DNA of 64,000 nucleotides from contig CATKYJ010000003.1 in the NCBI GenBank assembly GCA_949840885.1, positions 62,001-126,000 of the forward strand. Reading direction: 5' to 3'. The translations under genes and the position numbers were made by a program. The notes beneath the pieces are model-generated. The model had not been told where the DNA came from. It saw only the letters and a list, made by a program, of their open reading frames with translations, and searched no databases. Source of the stretch: an uncultured Acetatifactor sp. (GTDB taxonomy: Bacteria; Bacillota; Clostridia; Lachnospirales; Lachnospiraceae). Positions 59,080 through 64,000 of the stretch are shown one piece after another; positions within the stretch are counted from its first letter, which is position 1; every line of letters starts with the position of its first letter.

Positions 59080-59952
59080 TCAGCCCAGCGCGTCCAGCCC
59101 CAGCTTGATAGCGCCCTTGATGCCCGGATCCTCCCCCAGAGCAGGCGGAACGATATATTCGTCGATTCTCTCCGTGATCATCTCATGGGCCACATACCCG
59201 TTCAGCAGGCGCTGCACTTCTTTTCTGACCATGCCGAACAGCTTCTCCTGATGCATCACGCCGCCCCACAGGATGATCTTCTGAGGGGAATAGGTCAGGA
59301 TATAATCCGTGATCGCCTGGGCGATATAGTAGGCTTCCAATTCCCACACCTCGGCCCTGTCCGCCAGTTCCGCGGCCTTTTTGCCCCAGCGGGCCTCGAT
59401 GGACGGCCCTGCGGCCAGCCCCTCCATACAGGTCTTGTGGAACGGGCACTTTCCTTCATAGGTGTCCTTGGGATGCTTCATCAGCAGGATATGTCCTCCC
59501 TCCGGATGCACCAGACCGTGCAGCAGCCCGCCGTTTACATAGACGCCCACTCCCACTCCTGTTCCTATGGTAATATAAATGGCGCTGTCCAGTCCTTTCG
59601 CGGCTCCCCAGGTCACCTCTCCCAGCACCGCGCCGTTTACGTCCGTGTCAAAGCCTACCGGCACGCCCAGCGCCTCCTCAAATGCCCCTACGATATTGCA
59701 GTTACTCCAGCCGGCCTTGGGAGTCTTCGTGATATAGCCGTAGGTCTTCGACTTCCTGTCCAGGTCCACAGGACCAAAGCACCCGATGCCCAAGGCTTTG
59801 ATGTCCTTTCCCTTATAGTAGGCTACCATATCCGCAAAAGTCTCCTCCGGCTGCCTGGTAGGGAAAGATACCCTGTCCTGGATCACGCCGTTCTCATCGC
59901 CCACCGCGCATACCATTTTTGTACCGCCCGCCTCGATTCCTCCTATCAACAT
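59080..59952 (-). CDS. ROK family sugar kinase (fructokinase-like)
   Basis: MLIGGIEAGGTKMVCAVGDENG; LGIGCFGPVDLD; GFDTDVNGAVLGEVTWGAAKGLDSAIYITIGTGVGVGVYVNG; zinc-site-like CPFHKTCMEG. Confidence 0.94.
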   Translation of the reverse strand: MLIGGIEAGGTKMVCAVGDENGVIQDRVSFPTRQPEETFADMVAYYKGKDIKALGIGCFGPVDLDRKSKTYGYITKTPKAGWSNCNIVGAFEEALGVPVGFDTDVNGAVLGEVTWGAAKGLDSAIYITIGTGVGVGVYVNGGLLHGLVHPEGGHILLMKHPKDTYEGKCPFHKTCMEGLAAGPSIEARWGKKAAELADRAEVWELEAYYIAQAITDYILTYSPQKIILWGGVMHQEKLFGMVRKEVQRLLNGYVAHEMITERIDEYIVPPALGEDPGIKGAIKLGLDALG

Positions 59953-60144
59953 GTCCTGTTCCTCCTTGACAAAATTATACGCAAGACCGCCAGACTTTAC
60001 CTGTCTGCCTAAGGCAGGCATATGGCTGACAGCCTTTCGTTCTCTCACACGACTACAATTCCGTCTGATATGCAGTATATAATCTGGCTGCGGCACAGCC
60101 AATTCCACTGCGCGCTGCCATAATTAATGTCTATTATACACGAA

Positions 60145-60176
60145 ACTGGGGACAAATGATAGTCCCCAGTCCATTT
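60145..60176. terminator. hairpin terminator, possibly bidirectional
   Basis: ACTGGGGAC-...-GTCCCCAGT then CCATTTTT on plus strand; lies 3' of minus-strand gene 60213-62894. Confidence 0.65.
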
Positions 60177-60212
60177 TTCTTGCCAAATCTTACACCAAAC
60201 CTTACCCAAATC

Positions 60213-62894
60213 TTACATTTCCTGCTCCCGCTGCTTTTTCTCCATTTCGCTGCGGCGGAAATCGCGGTAGATATCATTTGTCACATATTCCGATATGCTC
60301 TGCCTGCCGCTCAGATACAACTCCTCGTTGGTCATATAGTCGTTTCCGAAAATCAGGTTTAGGTTCCTCTCGCGGCGGTCCAGTTCCTGTTCGATGGCCT
60401 CCCTGGCCTGCCTGATCTGCTGCTGCCGCTGTTCCCATGCCGCCTGCTGCTCTTCTCTTTTGCGTTTTTCCCAGTCGTTGATGTCAGCCTGAAGCTTCTT
60501 GACTTTCTCCCGGTTCGCCTCACTAAGCTTGGGATCGGCCAGGAGATCATCGATAAATTCGCAAAGGTCTTTCGTCGAAAACAGGTTTCCGTCATAAAAG
60601 CCAATCATATAGTTAACCGCTTGCTCCGCAAATTCAGGACAACGCTCATCCCAGGCCTTCCAGGCCCAGAACTCTTCTTCCTGTTCATCCAGTCCTGCGT
60701 AGGTGGAGACCAGCGCGTTCAGAGCAGCCTTTCTGCCCGCGTAGTATTGGTGCAAATGGACTTCAGCGGCAAAATCCGCCAGAATCAATCCGATATCGAG
60801 GTCTGCTTTCTGGTGCAGCTCTTCCCTTCCATATCTGTATATTCGCGACAGTTCTTGCAGTATATCCGTATTGGTACGCCAGAATCCGTGCTCGGACCAC
60901 TTGGGCTCGACTTTCAGCATACACACCGCATGGTACAGAATACACTCCAGGGCCACCACCGGCTGCCAGGTATCGCTGCCGCCATGTCGGCGTTTGCGGC
61001 TGTTCTTTCCATACTGCTTCGCCAACTCCAGCCAATCCTTTGGCATCTCCCCCTCTTTCATCCTTTCCATAAGCCACCTCGCTATGGGAGAGGGCACAAA
61101 GGGTAGCTTTACGGAACTGTCCCTCTTATCCATGGCAAGAGCGTTCTGATCCGCTTCATCCGGATTCCTGGCCCCATGGATTCCGGCACTGTAATACATC
61201 AGATAGGCATGCCTCCAGCCGGATGTCTTTACCCCCAGCGCTTTCTGCATTTCCTGACATCCGGACTTCCAATCCGTATACTTCCGGTATTCCTCGCAGT
61301 CGCTCTGAGCAATCTCCTCCATAGCCTGACCATACGCTTTCCTGATTTTCTCCAATGCCTTACTCTGACGGTTTGCGTACCGTCGGTTTATAGGAATCAT
61401 GGGCAGTATCTGGAAGATAAGCATGAAAAACAAAAAAGCGAGAAACATTACCGGTATATAGGTAAGGATGCCTAATACATGCAGATTACTTGTCCTGCTC
61501 CCGGTCCCAATATATTTTTCTATAAAGAGCGGCATGAAAAGCACAAAAATCGCCCATGCTATTCCAAATAAAACTATGGATACCAAAGAGAATCCGGCAG
61601 CAATGTTATCTCTCTTGTCTATTTTCTTCTTTAGGCCGGAAAGATCATCGAACTCTCTCTTCATAGGCGCCAGGAGTTCCTGCAGCCTTGCAGCCGCCCG
61701 CCGATCCATATTCAGCTTCGCTTCTTCTGTACGCTTATGCAGCTTCCAGTAAGAGCCCACTCTTCTGGCGGCATCGCTCATCTCGAAATGGGGCGGGGCG
61801 CTCACCTCCTCATACCCCTCTGTCGTCCTGCATCCGGTAAGCTGCCGGAATGCCTGGGCATGATCCTTGAAATACTCCACATCGGCTTTGCTGCCTGCCT
61901 CCTTGTAGAAATGCCCTGCCAGCTGGAAGTTCGGCTTTACGCCTATGCCGGTCTCGTAAAAACGGCCCAGCTGCAGGCATCCCTGCCTGTTGCCAGCGCT
62001 GGCGGCCACCCCGGCCCAGTAGCAGGCGATCTCATCGTCCCAGGGAAGCCCTGCCGCCGCTCCCTGTTTGGCATCGTACAATCGGGCCGCCAACTCCCCT
62101 TCCTTTCTCTCGGCACCGTACACCCTCCAGAAAGAAGACAGCTTCTCCAGCTCTTTATAGGCCTCTTCTTCCTCCAGACGTCCTCCCCATTTTGCTGCTG
62201 TCACAAGGGTGGCCATATCCTCCATAAGCTTCTGTGCTTCCTCTTTCTCTGTTCCGGAAGCTTTCGCAAGGAATTCTTCACAGAATTTTCCCGCGTATTC
62301 GATATCACTGACCTGGATTTCCCCGCTCTGTACCCGCTTTCCATCGGACGCCCGGGCGGCCGGCTCCCTTTCCAGAGCTTCCTGCTGCTGTGTTCCCTCT
62401 GCGCTTTCCTTGTCCGTGGCCCATCCTGCGGCTTTTTCTTTGGCGGCTTCTTTCGCCTCTATCTCAGCTTCCAGACGCCGTTGCTCTGCCAGGGCTTTCT
62501 CCACGATTTTCCGACACTCCCCGGCCAGTTCTGCACTGTCTCTATAATCCTGCGCCTCTTCAAAATAAGACAGTGCTGCCTCATAACGTTTCTGCTGCTG
62601 CAAAGCCTTTGCCTGCCTGTAGGCCCACTCTTTGCCCAGCTGTACCAGCTTCTCCGCCTGGCCTCCATGGGCTACGGCCTGCCGGTACGCTTCCATCTGC
62701 CTCCAATCCTTTTTCCAGACAAGAAATGCTTCAGGCTCGTCTACCCGGTTATCCGCCAAGAGCAGATAATACCAGCTGATTCCATCGGCCGGGTTCTCTT
62801 TTACCGCCCGCCTTGCGATATCGCAAGCTTCGTCATACTCTTTCTCCTCCATTGCAAGTTCAATGCGCTGATGCAGTTTCTTTACATCTGCCAT
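60213..62894 (-). CDS. large TPR/Sel1-like protein with TM segments, uncharacterised
   Basis: N-term TPR-like KEYDEACDIARRAVKENPADGISWYYLLLADNRVDEPEAF, YEAALSYFEEAQDYRDSAELAGECRK; Sel1-like GNRQGCLQLGRFYETGIGVKPNFQLAGHFYKEAG; two TM segments mid-protein. Confidence 0.75.
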   Translation of the reverse strand: MADVKKLHQRIELAMEEKEYDEACDIARRAVKENPADGISWYYLLLADNRVDEPEAFLVWKKDWRQMEAYRQAVAHGGQAEKLVQLGKEWAYRQAKALQQQKRYEAALSYFEEAQDYRDSAELAGECRKIVEKALAEQRRLEAEIEAKEAAKEKAAGWATDKESAEGTQQQEALEREPAARASDGKRVQSGEIQVSDIEYAGKFCEEFLAKASGTEKEEAQKLMEDMATLVTAAKWGGRLEEEEAYKELEKLSSFWRVYGAERKEGELAARLYDAKQGAAAGLPWDDEIACYWAGVAASAGNRQGCLQLGRFYETGIGVKPNFQLAGHFYKEAGSKADVEYFKDHAQAFRQLTGCRTTEGYEEVSAPPHFEMSDAARRVGSYWKLHKRTEEAKLNMDRRAAARLQELLAPMKREFDDLSGLKKKIDKRDNIAAGFSLVSIVLFGIAWAIFVLFMPLFIEKYIGTGSRTSNLHVLGILTYIPVMFLAFLFFMLIFQILPMIPINRRYANRQSKALEKIRKAYGQAMEEIAQSDCEEYRKYTDWKSGCQEMQKALGVKTSGWRHAYLMYYSAGIHGARNPDEADQNALAMDKRDSSVKLPFVPSPIARWLMERMKEGEMPKDWLELAKQYGKNSRKRRHGGSDTWQPVVALECILYHAVCMLKVEPKWSEHGFWRTNTDILQELSRIYRYGREELHQKADLDIGLILADFAAEVHLHQYYAGRKAALNALVSTYAGLDEQEEEFWAWKAWDERCPEFAEQAVNYMIGFYDGNLFSTKDLCEFIDDLLADPKLSEANREKVKKLQADINDWEKRKREEQQAAWEQRQQQIRQAREAIEQELDRRERNLNLIFGNDYMTNEELYLSGRQSISEYVTNDIYRDFRRSEMEKKQREQEM

Positions 62895-62907
62895 TCTTTC
62901 ATCCCCC

Positions 62908-63975
62908 CTACCATTGATACCATTTGCTCCATTCTCCAAGCTGGGCTTCCACTCCGGGCACTGTCTCATATTCCGCTGCCAGTTCCTGACGAATCGCATC
63001 ATTCAGAGGTTTGATTACATTATTATCATATGGAATCAAGTCATCATACAGTTTGTTGAATTTCAAAGCACTCTGCCCGCATTTCAGGAACCAGAGGGAA
63101 CCCAGGACAATTGCAATGGTAACAATCAAAAGATGGACTATACTCGAAAATATTCCCAACGGTTCCCCGATCAGAAATGTTACAAATCCAAGACCCATGA
63201 ATGTAAGGAACCCTCGCAGTAAATGGAAATCATCCCGTGTTGTCTCCCAGGCAAATCCCAAAAAGAGCAGCGAGACAGGCATATAGAAACGCAGACAAAG
63301 CGGGCTTAGAACCAAAGAGAGCAATGCTAACCAGAAAGTAGGCTTTTTTGCCCCGTGTCTTTTTAAATAGGCTGTTATCGTTTCTGTATTTTTCCGATTC
63401 CATGTGCCATATTCAGCTGGATGTCGATCTCTTACCGCCTTTTCGAGATTTTGATCCAGTTCTTTCATCCGGTTGAATTCCGCCTCTTTGCACTGATTGA
63501 ATATGGCATGGACAGCCATGTCAACCAGCTGTTCGCTGCCGGCGAAATTTGTGAAAGGCATCTGGTTGCAGGTAATAAGCACAGCTTCATAGTTCTTTTT
63601 TGTCATCTCTGTTTCCGCCTTTTTGCACAGCAACAGACTTTTATTGATATCCTCCATCAGGGCAAAGATTTTCTGCAGGCTCTCATCCGCAAACCTCTGC
63701 GCGCGTTTATAGGATCGTCTGGCCTCATGCCAACCCTCCGGTTCCTCCTGACAGACCAACGGTCCATCAGGAGCCATGATATCTTTTGAAAGCGCCGCCG
63801 GGCTTTCCGCTTTACATTCCGCCATGACAAGATAGAGATAACCCCAGCCATACTGGGAATCCTCATCCAACAGCGCCTCAGCCAGCTGTCTGATTCTTTT
63901 AAAATTTTTCTCATCCGCTGCCTGCCAGATTTCTGCTTCACCGGGACGCATCTCGCGTTGATTGATTTCTGTCAT
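62908..63975 (-). CDS. uncharacterised membrane protein with helical-repeat-like N-terminus
   Basis: MTEINQREMRPGEAEIWQAADEKNFKRIRQLAEALLDEDSQYGWGYLYLVMAECKAESPAAL; several TM segments; adjacent to 60213-62894. Confidence 0.7.
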   Translation of the reverse strand: MTEINQREMRPGEAEIWQAADEKNFKRIRQLAEALLDEDSQYGWGYLYLVMAECKAESPAALSKDIMAPDGPLVCQEEPEGWHEARRSYKRAQRFADESLQKIFALMEDINKSLLLCKKAETEMTKKNYEAVLITCNQMPFTNFAGSEQLVDMAVHAIFNQCKEAEFNRMKELDQNLEKAVRDRHPAEYGTWNRKNTETITAYLKRHGAKKPTFWLALLSLVLSPLCLRFYMPVSLLFLGFAWETTRDDFHLLRGFLTFMGLGFVTFLIGEPLGIFSSIVHLLIVTIAIVLGSLWFLKCGQSALKFNKLYDDLIPYDNNVIKPLNDAIRQELAAEYETVPGVEAQLGEWSKWYQW

Positions 63976-64000
63976 CTTTTTGTTAATGACCATCACTCCG

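Noticed and set aside
58831-60012. 393-aa plus-strand ORF opposite manA and the ROK kinase
   Set aside because: Antisense to two confidently identified genes.
61737-63014. 425-aa plus-strand ORF with many hydrophobic residues
   Set aside because: Antisense of the Ala/Glu-rich TPR protein gene; apparent hydrophobicity is a reverse-frame effect.

Overview
This 64 kb window is a gene-dense, low-GC Gram-positive chromosome segment, most like Lachnospiraceae/Clostridia from gene content and order. No rRNA, tRNA, CRISPR array, prophage or recognisable IS transposase was found. It carries: a MoxR/DUF58/DUF4129-like operon; the TIGR03960/TIGR03936 radical-SAM pair with ribonuclease G; dtd, ttcA and a tyrosine recombinase; lexA and a divergent LysM (yneA-like) gene with SOS-box-like sites; an rplU-prp-rpmA-obgE-yhbY-nadD-yqeK-rsfS block; rluA, lspA, aroB, sepF and yggS; a cell-shape/division block (mreBCD, PBP2, minCDE, rodA, mgsA, radC); a repair block (miaA, mutL, mutS, ruvA, ruvB); leuCD; manA and a ROK kinase; and two uncharacterised TPR-like membrane proteins at the right edge. 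The main discovery candidate is a dispersed family of short tandem repeats. The consensus is about 18 bp, CATTCCATGGAAGAAAAG, with palindromic core TTCCATGGAA. It occurs at about 15 loci, both inside and between unrelated housekeeping genes. Coding copies keep a period that is a multiple of 3 and usually read HSMEEK. The consensus has no stop codon in any of its six frames. Intergenic copies drift to 17-23 bp and some carry stops. It appears as clean in-frame insertions in conserved proteins (Dtd, RNase G, the TIGR03936 protein, MinC) and as N-terminal extensions (RadC, MATE, AroB, a small hypothetical protein). Other observations worth follow-up are three unusual fusions: a HelD-like helicase joined to a GH31 N-domain without its barrel, a nucleotidyltransferase-like domain joined to MiaA, and an ECF-like sigma factor joined to a TM segment and ectodomain. 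All family names come from reading the translations; no database search was run.
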